A DNA stretch of 64,000 nucleotides from Labia minor (Eukaryota > Arthropoda > Insecta > Dermaptera > Spongiphoridae): contig OY720350.1 in assembly GCA_963082975.1 (NCBI GenBank), positions 22,787,875-22,851,874 of the forward strand. The letters run 5' to 3'. Made by a program: the position numbers and the translations under genes. Under the pieces are notes generated by a model, which saw only the letters and a program-made list of their open reading frames with translations, had not been told where the DNA came from and searched no databases. Positions 46,401 to 57,699 of this stretch are shown piece after piece. The first letter of the stretch is position 1; every line of letters begins with the position of its first letter.

Positions 46401-49331
46401 GATAGTTTTTGCTGGTGAGCTCGGTCAAACAAACACACAGACAAACAGACAAACAAACAGACACATTACACTTGCTTTTATTATTATAGATAAAGTGATA
46501 AATGTTTTTTAAATTTAAATTTAAAATAATCACTTTACATAGATTAAAACATAATAACAAAAAAAAAAAAAATTATTAAACCTTTCAAATTTATGTAGTC
46601 TGCAATTCCCCCCCCCCCCTCTTTCATCGTCTCATACATCATTTTTTATATAATTTGAATAATTTATAATTTATTTAATTTGAAAAATTCAGATTTTTTG
46701 GGTTTTAACTACCTATCAATACTAAGAGAAAATGTTACAAATTATTACATACTATAATCTTATCAAAATTGTATTATAAGTAATAATATTTATTATAATA
46801 TATTATCTTTTTGTATAAATAAAAAATAAACTATTATTTAATTGAAATACCAACCACACATAATATCCAAAGTTAAATTCATTATATATGGAAAAATTTC
46901 GAATGGTTTCCCATCCAATGCATGCTTCTCCAAAAGTTGAATAAAAATATCAGCATTTTGATTCGATATCTCTTCATGATGTTCAAGAATTTTAAAATGA
47001 AATGCTGAAGTCAATAATTTTCGATGCTTAAACCATTTGGTACCTAAAAGATTATTAATTATATAACTATTACATACGAGTATATAAACAATTTTATTAG
47101 AAAATTCACAACGTTTGTAGAGGAGTTTCATTCTTATGATTACTAAACATCTCATAATTATTTGATTACTATTTATTATATTTTCAGTTATAATTCAAAA
47201 AAAGGGCAAGAATATTTAATTAAATTATCATGTTTTCCAACAGTAACGATAATTTTTAAATATATTGTTTTTTTTTCATTTTTCACATATATTTTGCCAA
47301 TAACTAATTATTCACTTGATTAATATAACATATGAATACCTGAACTCAGCAGAAGACCATCTCCAAGCCAGCCTTTTAAAATTATATAAATAACATCTTT
47401 AGAAATATTTCTATTATCACTTAGAAGTACCTAAAAATAGGTTCATTAATTAAACTATCCATTATTAAATATACAACTAATTAAAGCAATCTTCCAGTTC
47501 TTTTGTAATTATTTTATTTATTTTATTTTTATTTTTATTTTTTTTTATTAATTGAAAGATAATATAACTGATCTACTACTGTTGAATCTTCGTTATTGAA
47601 TTAGTAAACAAAATAAAACATCGTTTAATGAGATTGATATCGCTCTCTAATGTACTCTCAATGATTATAACACATTGTAGTTATATGATTTTTAAAAATA
47701 TGTATTATGGAACATTTCTTGTCCAGGAGGTATCTTTATGCTCAGTGAACCTTCACTCTGACAAAAATTTTGTCTATCACATTGTCTTAAGATAAAGGTA
47801 TCCTTTTATTGCATAAAAATAAACAGTTTTGTACACTTCTACAGAAAACCATATTTTAAACCCGGGCATGTAGCTAGTAAAATATATTTTAATATTCTAA
47901 ACTGTGCTATATATTGAAGATCTCGCTTTGTCGTTAACGACAATGCGAGACAAGTTTCTGGCACAAAAGGACTTACTAGAAGAATAAGAAGACTTAAATA
48001 TTATAATATTTTATACAATAAGAATTGATAAATTCAAATAAATATTTATATTGTTAATTAGTTGAACTAACCTGAATATCTTCAATATCTTTTAAAAATA
48101 AAGCTGGATGACCTAAAATGTAAGTTTTCACTCTGCTTCCAAAATTTAAGAAAAGTTGGTTATAACTTTCCAATTCCGCTGAAATATCATAAATTGGAAT
48201 TTTTATTAAAAATAAAATGATTCATTAAATAATGATACAATTGATTTGATATTTAAAGAAATAAAAGAAAATTCATTTTTATATGTAATAATAAAACTAT
48301 ATTTACAAATACACAAGCAAATTTAAAATTATAATTATCTTTTAATTAAAATGAAAGGTATAAAAATTCTTCCCATTTTTTTATTTTTTTTTTATAGTTT
48401 ATTTAAAAATTCAGAATTATGATTTTTAATTGCGCTCATTACTTAATTTGCAGTGAGATTCTCATTTAACCGGTATGTTTTTCTTATCATCAATTTACTT
48501 TAATAATAATATAATTTTTTTGAATTTTACAAGTCCCTAGAAAAGAACTATATAATTCAATCATAATAATATTTTATCTTAAAAAAATTGTAATTTTTTA
48601 ATACAGTAGAACTTCGATAACTCAAACCTCGGTAACTTAAAAATCTCTATAACTTCAAAAAATAATATGTTCCCTTCCCATCAGAGCCCAAAACCTCAAT
48701 AACTTAAAATACGCAACCTCTATAACTTAAATAAGTCATTTCTGTATTGGCCCTCAGAAGCTGAAATCTACAAGAAACAAGAATCAGGAGAAAGTCTTCA
48801 ATGTAAAAGACGAAAAATTGCCGAATTCCCTAATTTAGAATAATGTTTGTTTACGTGGTTCAAACAGAAACAAAAACATCAGTTTTAGTGGTCCCATACT
48901 GAAAGAAATAGCTGAAGAGTTCACTAATTCGCTGAAGATCAAAAATTTTAAAACCAGCAATGTCTGGTTAGAGAATTTTAAGAAACGACATGATTTAGCA
49001 TTTAAAAAAATTATTAACCTATCCGCCTATCCCTAACATAGACCCTTGATAACTTAAAACCTCTATAACTTAAAATATGTTGTGTTTCCCTTGGACTTTA
49101 ACTTATCGAGGTTTTACTGTAATTATGTGGATATCTATTGTGCTGATACTTGTTATACTTACAGTCAGGTGATTGACTTATGACTGCAAAATTTCCAAAA
49201 ATAGGCAATCCTTTTGGACCAGGAATGGTATTTAATGTTTCTCTAACCTCTTTTGATGAGAATTCATAAGGAATTATCATATATAAAGTTAAAAGTATTA
49301 GAAATAATGTAAATAATATTTCCAGCCACAT
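40430..49331 (-). CDS. CYP4: Cytochrome P450 CYP4 family, gene B (12 exons, intact)
   Basis: Recent duplicate of gene A. Exons (minus, 5' to 3'): 49163-49331, 48072-48178, 47340-47430, 46855-47043, 45223-45289, 45005-45131, 44616-44664, 44283-44398, 42755-42823, 42514-42673, 42252-42431, 40430-40596. Every exon has the same length as in A, summing to 1491 nt (496 aa), and I see no stop or frameshift. The haem loop [10 protein letters not shown], ExxR KETLR and I-helix GFDTTA are retained. Differences from A are scattered substitutions, for example GPKGLP for GPKGVP, GTKWF for GNKWF, and VSEND for VSQND. An extra in-frame ATG lies five codons upstream (to 49346), but the A-conserved MWLE start is preferred. 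Intron 10 is 82 nt in both genes. B-specific insertions: a pogo remnant in intron 1, a Helitron in intron 4, LINE and hAT pieces in intron 8, and an R1 fragment in intron 11. Confidence 0.92.
40813..42207. repeat. Composite insertion in intron 11 of gene B
   Basis: Absent from gene A (break at about 4308-4333). Order: unassigned GC-rich piece 40850-41000, GTAC-element fragment 41016-41160, HINE-2 5' fragment (plus) 41363-41462, R1-type LINE fragment 41472-42060, GA microsatellite, HINE-2 5' fragment (minus) 42127-42207. Confidence 0.7.
41472..42060 (+). mobile_element. R1-type LINE, 3' end fragment
   Basis: Open to 41894: [40 protein letters not shown], then a Cys-Cys-His-Cys knuckle ([18 protein letters not shown]) as at the C-terminus of R1-clade ORF2. 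It starts abruptly (5' truncated) and is followed by about 165 bp of 3' UTR. Confidence 0.75.
43169..43405. mobile_element. hAT-type MITE, gene B intron 8
   Basis: Ends CAGCGTTTTCTAACCTGTGG and, reversed, CAGTGATTTCCAACCTTTCT; flanks GTATAAGT / ACATAAGT form an imperfect 8-bp duplication. Absent from gene A. Confidence 0.7.
43568..44222 (+). mobile_element. LINE 3' fragment, gene B intron 8
   Basis: [60 protein letters not shown]: the post-RT region of the LINE family whose end was captured by the CTAG Helitron. This copy retains 41 bp near 43717-43757 that the Helitron copies lack. Absent from gene A. Confidence 0.75.
45464..46490 (-). mobile_element. Helitron (CTAG type), copy 3, gene B intron 4
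   Basis: Reversed copy with CTAG at 45464-45467 and TC at 46489-46490. Gene A holds the empty site AAATAA|TAAAGTG at 7824/7825, proving A|T insertion with no duplication. Shorter inside than copies 1, 2 and 4: part of the captured LINE is missing around 45725. Confidence 0.9.
47500..48071. other. Gene B intron 2, no mobile element recognised
   Basis: The gene A counterpart is five times longer because of HINEs. Here 47560-47990 includes unassigned GC-richer sequence and one short palindrome (TCGCTTTGTCGTTAACGACA...). Confidence 0.5.
48604..49119 (+). mobile_element. pogo/Tigger-type DNA transposon remnant, gene B intron 1
   Basis: Ends CAGTAGAACTTCGATAACTC and, reversed, CAGTAAAACCTCGATAAGTT; TA at both edges (48602-48603, 49120-49121). 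About 48800-48990 decodes, with stops, to [20 protein letters not shown] and [19 protein letters not shown] pieces, the CENP-B-type DNA-binding region of pogo transposases. The DDE part is deleted. Absent from gene A. Confidence 0.8.
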
Positions 49332-49883
49332 AGCTACTGTAATCAAATGAGAATTATATTTATATATCTAATAATAATTCTTTATGTAATATATTTTTTT
49401 CATATGAATGTTTTCAAAGTCATATAAATCATATATATATCATATATCATATATCAAATATAGATAAGAGATAAAATAGTTGAATACCCTTTGAACTATT
49501 TTATTATAATATTATATGTTAATTTTTTAAAAATTAGTGATTAAAATCATTTTCGTTAAACATTATTATTATTATTATTATTATTATTATCAAGTTCCTA
49601 ATACATATATAATTGAGAAATGATTTGATAGTCAAAAGCGAAAATTATTCCCCAACTCAAATAATCGATCGATTAATTAAGTAGAAATTCTTATAAAATA
49701 TTTATTTATTATAATTTATTTATTAATGTTAAATAAAGAATTTATTTTAATCATATAAATATTATCAAAACTGTCTCTCTGTATCTCTGACCGTCTTTAA
49801 ATAACCCGATCACTTGTCATCAGTTAAAAGGTCGTTTTTTATTTATGTATTTATTTGTAATATTGTATTTATTTTATTTAGTA

Positions 49884-51071
49884 CTAGCTGCTCAGAGCTC
49901 CTTCGTCGCTCTTCGCATCTAGACGGGGGCTCCGCCCCCTGTACCCCCCGAGTGTCCCTATTCTGAGCTATAACCATCTAACTCCTACCCTGTCCCATCT
50001 CTCTCACGTTCCTTCCTACATTGTCCGCCCTGTTCACAATTGGTCTTCCACACAGACGTTTTCCAATCGAACTCCCCACCAATATATTTTTCCTCTCCCA
50101 TTCTAGCCATGTGCCCTGCCGATCCCAGCCTTCTCGCTTTTATAACCCTAACTATATCTAGAGATGCATAGAGGTCATGCAATTCCTTGTTATGCAGTCT
50201 CCGCCATTCCCCGGTGTCCTCATCTTTCTTTGGCCCATAAATGCTGGGAAGAATCCTATTCTCAAATACTCTGAATCTACTCTCATCTCCCAGGGTTATA
50301 GACCTCCCACCCATATAATACAATTAATAATTTAATAATTTTGATCCCCTTTGATAATAATTTCCAGATTGCAACCTTGAATTAAATTCTTTGCAAATAT
50401 TATTCTCTCTGATACTAATTATTTTGTCTTATCACTATTAATTTCAAACCCCATCAATTTTCCTGCCTCGATTAAATTTTTTATGCTACTTTAAATGTTT
50501 TATTAATTTATTTAAAAAAAAAAATCAAAGTAAACAAAATAAAAATAAAATATAAAATTAGCATAACACTAAACTACTATAAAAATAATATTAAAAAATA
50601 TATTATATATTAAAATCTTACGTGAAAATCCAATTATGAGATCAAATTTTCTTAATTAAAATAATTTACTCACATAATCTTAAAAATTAATAGTAGTAAA
50701 TTATAGCCGTAATGTGAATGTTTTCAAAGTTTAAAAGGTCAATAAGATCAATTGAGATATTGTAAATATCAATAGATATATAAAAAGATTTTTATCTGCA
50801 CATTGCTCAGAATTTAAATTACCGCCAAATTATCGCCACCAGCGCCTCTATGATCTAGTATGGTAACTAAACTATTTTTACACTACCCTTCTTTATAATT
50901 TTTTTAAAATTTTTCTAATTAAAAAATCGAAAATCGGGCTTCGAGGTCTGGTGGCCAGCCCCTTTGTGCTTCCGTGTAAAAAATTCCAGGTCCCTGCGTG
51001 CGATAGATTTGCCTGGAGAGCTCGGTCAGACAGACAGACAGACACATTACACTTGCTTTTATTATTATAGA
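49884..51071 (-). mobile_element. Helitron (CTAG type), copy 4
   Basis: CTAG at 49884-49887 with a damaged palindrome (GAGCTCCTTCGTCGCTC) and 5' TC at 51070-51071. Same captured LINE fragment (LHDLYASLDIVRVIKARRLG on the minus strand). Confidence 0.85.
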
Positions 51072-52282
51072 CTAAAGAATTTCCTGGAATAAATCATATT
51101 TTTTTAAAATCACATACGTATATAAAAAAAAAAATAATATAACAAATTATAATAATTTTTAATTCAGTTAAAATTAGGCTACAAATTAAATCAATTAAAT
51201 GTATATAATTAAACATAAATATAATAATTGAGATAGTGAAAATTATATCGGTGATGATGGGGCAAAAATTTATTCTTCACTTGGAGATTTTTTAATTATA
51301 ATATATATATATAAATGAATATAAAAAATGTTATATAAGTCCAAGGATTTGATTCTGACTTTGTGTGTGCTCCTATCGCCGAGCTCGGGGCCGATCACAC
51401 ACTTTTGGGAATCTCTTCATGGTTTTGGGTTCCCAAAAGCCAAAACCAGTGGTAGAATTCTCCAAATTTAACAATAACAAATTAATTATAAAATTAAAGA
51501 AATTAATGTCCGTTTCATAAATTATTTATTTATTATATTTCAATTAAATTTAATTAAAGAACAAATACCAATTTACATTAAAAAAAAATAGTTCAAATGG
51601 GAAAACCGAATTGTATATAAAATATAAAATTTAAAATCATTAATTTTGTATTATATAAACGAAAAGTAAATTGAATTATTAAACAAAGTTTATTTTTAAT
51701 AAAATGTCATCAAATAGTAATTAATAAAATGGTTTATTTCTTACCCCCAGAAGATCTTAACGAAATAAATGTGTAGATATAATAATAATATAATATAATG
51801 TTATTTGTAATAGTTGACTTATTATTCCGCTTCCTATGAGAATTGGAATCCAAGAGTTAGCTTCAAGACCTTGGAGCTTTGAAATGACGAAATAAAAGCG
51901 ACCAATCAACATTCATAGAAGGTCGCCAACTTCGAGTTGATTATTTATATTTAAGAGTAAAAATCGTAAACATAATTATTTATAATAATTAAAGTCAATA
52001 TGTAATGTATAGAAATACTTTTTAGAAAATTGTATTCTGTTCAACAATTTTTTATTACAATTTTTAAAAGAATAGAATTGACTTTTGTTCATCCTACGAA
52101 AGGACAGCGCCGATCAAGCCTAAGTGAGGTAAAGGTGTTCTTTGATCAGTAGAACGGATCCTCTCAATCTTAATCTTGATTTTCTTGATCGGAGACGCTA
52201 TCACGATGATAAAAATAGTATAAAAACTGACATGTTATAAAAAATTTTTTTTTCAATTAACGATCAACCCTTTAATATTTAG
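51072..52282. other. Intergenic DNA, nothing assigned
   Basis: AT-rich, with short GC-richer patches at 51350-51450 and 52090-52200. No repeat partner within the window. Confidence 0.5.
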
Positions 52283-52611
52283 CTAAAAATGTGTTAGTTT
52301 TACAAAAATTCTGTGAGATCATGATTGGTCCATTAAGACTTGTATTTACTATATGGACTACTTTGGAAAATACAAGAATTTATTGGAATAAATTGAACCA
52401 AAAATTGGCAGCAGGCGTCTCTCTTAAAATTTGGATATTTTATTCTAGTACTAAATTCCAAAATGTAATAATACAAATAGATTTTTGCAGTCTGTTATGT
52501 AGTTATAAAATATATTTAAAGAGATTAAATACAAAAAACAATACTGAAATATTAAAAATACAAAAACGGATTGATTCTTCTGACTTAATTGATGAAGACC
52601 AGAAGCAATAA
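52283..52611 (+). CDS. Candidate terminal exon of an unknown gene
   Basis: After a good acceptor (CCCTTTAATATTTAG at about 52282) the phase-1 frame is open for about 108 codons to a stop at 52609-52611. It contains KFCEIMIGPLRLVFTIW, NTRIYWNKLNQKL and a charged tail EILKIQKRIDSSDLIDEDQ. Composition looks more protein-like than the surrounding AT-rich noise and no repeat is shared. AATAAA-like signals follow from about 52650. It converges on CYP4 gene C, whose stop codon is at 52740. Upstream exons were not identified, and no family is recognised. A chance ORF cannot be excluded. Confidence 0.33.
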
Positions 52612-52739
52612 AATAAGATTTCTATAATTATTTTATATTATAATTTTAATTAATAAATAAATAAAATATAAAAATTTAAATTTAAAAATTAATTTCATGT
52701 TTATTTCATAATGAAAATTTCTTATGATTAATATTTAAA

Positions 52740-55700
52740 TTAAATATCATTTCTTTTAATTAGAATCGTTGATAAGGTGCGATCTGGTTTTAATGTAAGT
52801 TCAGAAATGATACCAATTTCATCAGGTACTTGTAAAGATTTCACACGATATTTAGAAAAGAAGGCAGCCAACACAAGTTTCATTTCAATCATTGCGAATT
52901 TTTGCCCTGTGAAATAGAAAAACAGTTTATTAGATCTTAAATAAAAATAAATTTAAGTAAAAATAAATCTTTTTAAAAAATACACTTTACTTAAAATTGC
53001 ACTAAAAAGTAAAAAATAAAATCACTTTAAAGTGTATGCGCTCAAATTATAATAACACCAAATGGAAGCAAATGTTTTACGCTGTTAAATGTTTTACGGT
53101 CTTATTATAATTTGAGCGCATACACTTTAAAGTGATTTTATTTTTTACTTTTTAGTGCAATTTTAAGTAAAGTGTATTTTTTAAAAAGATTTATTTTTAC
53201 TTAAATTTATTTTATACTTTTTAGTCGTATTCAGCGCTTCTAGAACTGCTATCGCCATCTATGATTGAAATAGTGAACTATTCCATATTCCGCATATGAA
53301 AGTTTAGTTAATTAATTACCACTAATAGATAAATAATTCAGTGGATTTTTTAATTGATTCGTGTATTATTAGCAGGAGCAAGCGCGTATGCAAAATTTCA
53401 AGTTTATTGAATGACGGGAAGTTGTTGAAACATCGATTATAAAATGCCGCGGACAACCCGCGTACAACCGGACAGAGTGAGTTAAGTAAAAGTGTATAAA
53501 AAAATTGATAATTATTAGAAAATTAACAAAGTTTCAATTAACATTATACGAAAATTTAAGTTAAATAATTTTTAATGATGAAATGAACTAAATTTTTTTT
53601 TTAATTAATAATAAATGAATTATTAGTCATCATCAAACATCAATTTTTTCTATTATTCTATTATGTATAAGTATGTTATTTTTACCTATGCAATTTCTTG
53701 GTCCAGCACTAAAAGGTATATAAGCATACGGATTTCGTTTTTCAGAGTTCTCTGGTAAAAATCGATCAGGATCAAACTTTTGTGGATCTGGATATATTTT
53801 TGGATTTCGATGAATTAGATATGGGATAACAGGAACATTTATACCTGGTGGTATTGTTAAACCATCTGAAACAAAAAAAAACATCTCTGCTAAGATTAAA
53901 GTGTAATTAGACTAATTTCCCATTAAGTATAAAACAAATAGTTTTAAATAAAAAAAATAATAAGTGTCGGAGTACAAATAAGTTTTGAGGGATTTACAAA
54001 AGATGGTGAAAATATAATGAAATCATATTATACCATCTTGTGGCTAGAATCATTTTAAAGCGTCAATCGGGTATGTGTATGTGTTTTTTGTGCTTTCGTC
54101 ATGCCATGAAAACAGTAAATTTTGAGAATAATGTAGACTACTCCAGCCTAAATAATCAATCACAAGAGAAAGTTACCAACATCATTTAATGGTATTGAGC
54201 CAAGGTTTGAAGTTTAAATTCTTCCACATTCCAAACTTTTTCAAGATCGTCAAGAAAACTTGAAGGCGCTTCGAAAAAATCTCCTACCCAACTCTCAGTA
54301 TTCACCAGACATTGCTCCTTTTTACCGACCGACGATAGGGAGGGAAGGTATTGTTTTCACAACAAATTTCACATGTGAACATTTTTACATATCTCCACGA
54401 ATCATGCATATTGTTAACAGAAAAAAGTATTTTTAGCATGATGACTGTTCGTCCGTCTGTCCGTCAGTCCGTTCATTGTGTGTACTTATAGACGTGTATA
54501 GCTTGAAGGGCTCAACGTATTTTGATAAAATTTAGAATATATACTTAATGCATCAGTAGCATGAATTCACCCACTTTTGGTGTATATCCAGAAACTGGAA
54601 GTAGTAGTTTACAAAGTATTAATTTTATATTCATTGTCGGAAATTTTTCACTTAAATTATAGTATTAATAAATAATTGAGAAATTAAACAAAAAATAAAA
54701 ACGATTATAATATAATTCAGTCATTTTATTCAAGTTTTAAATATATTTATTTTTTTTGATACTTGATATAATGTTTTTTGGAAATAATTTATTTCAAATC
54801 GTCAGGACACAGCTCATATTTATTATTATTAAGTCTTCACTTATTTCGAAGAATGCAAAAATTGAGTCATTTCTTGAATAGTCTCAAAATACTATAACTT
54901 TTTCATCATAGAATTTGTGATGATGAAAAGGCATAGCTAAGGAATAAAAAATACTTTCATAGCATTTTCTTTGAATAAATCTTCTAAATTTCAAAACAAA
55001 ACTCACAAATCTTATTTATACACCCAATATTTGACAAAAAAATACTTTAGAAGTTTTAGAACATATATGTATTTTACTAGATATATTTTAGATATATTTT
55101 TATAAAAAAGATTACTTAAAATTGAATATTATAATTTTCATTATTTTATTTTTAAACCAAAATTGATCATACAAAACAAAATAATGAATACCTAATTCCA
55201 AAGGAACAGTGAGTTCCCGACTGAATACTGGCACACTTGGATATAATCGTAATGTTTCTTTTATTACTCTCTCCAACAATTGAAAATGTCTTAATTTTTC
55301 GCCTTTCTCTGTGAATTGATTAGCAAAATCCACTTCACGAATAACTTCTTCCTGAAAATGTAAAATATGTTCAATTATCATGAATACGAATAATTTATTG
55401 CCTACTCTGGATATTTTTAAGAAATTGCATTAAATAAAATATTAACACAATATTTACCTGAATTTCAAGATTATTTCCAAGTAGAAAAATACACCAATTT
55501 ATAGCTGTTGCAGTTGTGTCATGTCCCTAAGAAAATTGATATAAATGATTCTTCAATTTATTTATTTATTTAAAAGTATTTAAATAAAAATAGATTTAAT
55601 AATCACACAATTAATGTTCTACAATTAAAATAATCAAAAAATAATGTATTGTAAAGGTTGATATGCTATTTTGAAATATTTAAATGGAGAAAATATGATC

Positions 55701-57494
55701 CAATTATTTATAATATAATTATAATAATAATTATATCAAACAAAAATATAACAATTACAAATACAACAAAAGTTGGCCGCAGCAACCACATTTCTCCAAG
55801 TACCCCTATCCTGAGCTATACCCAACAAACTAGTATTTTCTCCCAACTCTCTCACGACCCTTCCTACACCCACCGCGTCCTTGGCCTTCCAAGTGGACGT
55901 TTCCCAATCGTTCTCCCCACCAATATATTTTGCGCCATACTTTCTTCTCCTATTCTAGCCACATGCCCTGTTCATCGCAGCCTTCTCGATTTTACAACCC
56001 TGGAGATGCATAGAAGTCTTGCAATTCCTCGTTATATAGCCTCCACCTTCCTCCTGTGACCTCACCTTTCTTTGGCCCATAAATGCTGCTAAGAATCCTA
56101 TTTTCAAATACTCTAAATCTACTCTCGTCTCTCAGGGTCATAGACCATGCCTCACAACAATATAATCATTGTTTTATATAATTTAATTTTGATTCGGCTT
56201 GATAATAATTTTGACGAGATAAGCCACTTTACTGCATAATAACAGGCGTTATTCGATTGCAACTAGGGACACTAAAAAAGTATCGATACTATCGGAGTAT
56301 TAATATATAAAACATGTCTCCGCCGAAGAGTGAAGTGTGGAAGCATTTTATCAGGGTTGACTACAAATCTGCTCGATGCAATTTTTGTTTCAATTTTTTT
56401 TTATCTTCCTCTAAATAAATATATTACAAATAAAACATTACTCTTTTTATCTATGGGTAAATTTCCTAGCTGCAATTTAAAAATTGTGAAAATCCCAGTT
56501 AAATGAAAAATAATTTATTTGGAGATAAAACCAACGTTTCAGCAAAAATATGAAAAAATAAAAATTTTTTATTGAAATGTCAGTTTTACTTCTAAATAAA
56601 TAATTTTTCATTTAACTGGGATTTTTAAAATTTTTTTCATTCCAATTATTCCTTCTAAATAAAAATAAATTTAAAAACCCACTAAGCCCCCCCACCTAGG
56701 GATAATACATAAAATGGCGGGAAAAAAATACCGATTTCAAAGTATCGATACTTTGGAGTCCGATACTATCGAAGAATCGATACTTTGCTTTCGATATCGT
56801 GTCCCTAATCACGATCACGTACGTTAAGTGGTTAAATTGCATATAATATACACAATTTATATATAAATAAACGAGTAATAACACACATAATGTTTATTAA
56901 TTTATTTATTATGCTTATTAATAACACACAATATGTATTTCGATACCTATCGATGCTAAGAATCGATACTTTGCTTTCGATACCGTGTCCCTAATTGCAA
57001 CCTTGATTTAAAATTAAGATGAATACGATACTATACCTCAAACATAAATGTATCAACTTCCTCTCTAATTTCTTTATTGCCAAAACTGTCATCTTTTTGA
57101 GAAACATCAAGCAACAGATCAAGAAAAGAAAGGCGTTTTTTTGTATTATCATCAACTAAAAATTAATTGAAATTAAATATTAAATTGAGAAAATTTAGAA
57201 AATACCAAGTACATTAATATTATATATACAAGAATTATTTGCATATTATTCAATTTTTTATTTGAAAGGTTATAATTAAGAAAAAAAATTTAAAAACTAA
57301 TACTTGTGGTTTTCTTAATAAGTTAATTGTAGAATAAATAATATATAATAATATAAATTATTATTTTTATTTTAACTTATATTATTTTTTTATATTTTAT
57401 ACTAGTTTTTATTATTATTTTTTTAATATTGTATTCTGGCTCAATATGCTAAATTTCCCTAAAGTCATGTTGTTTATTTAAATAAAAAAAATCA

Positions 57495-57528
<34 letters not shown>

Positions 57529-57658
57529 ATATCTTTTAATATAACTATCCAATTTATTTATTTTTCAATGTAGATAATAATGTTACCTTTTAATTTATTA
57601 TTTGCAAGTTGTTGTTTTCTTTCGGCAATCACCTAAAATGAAAATAGATTTATTATGT

Positions 57659-57699
<41 letters not shown>

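Noticed and set aside
55658..56059. 133-codon plus ORF
   Set aside because: Antisense of a LINE 3' fragment.
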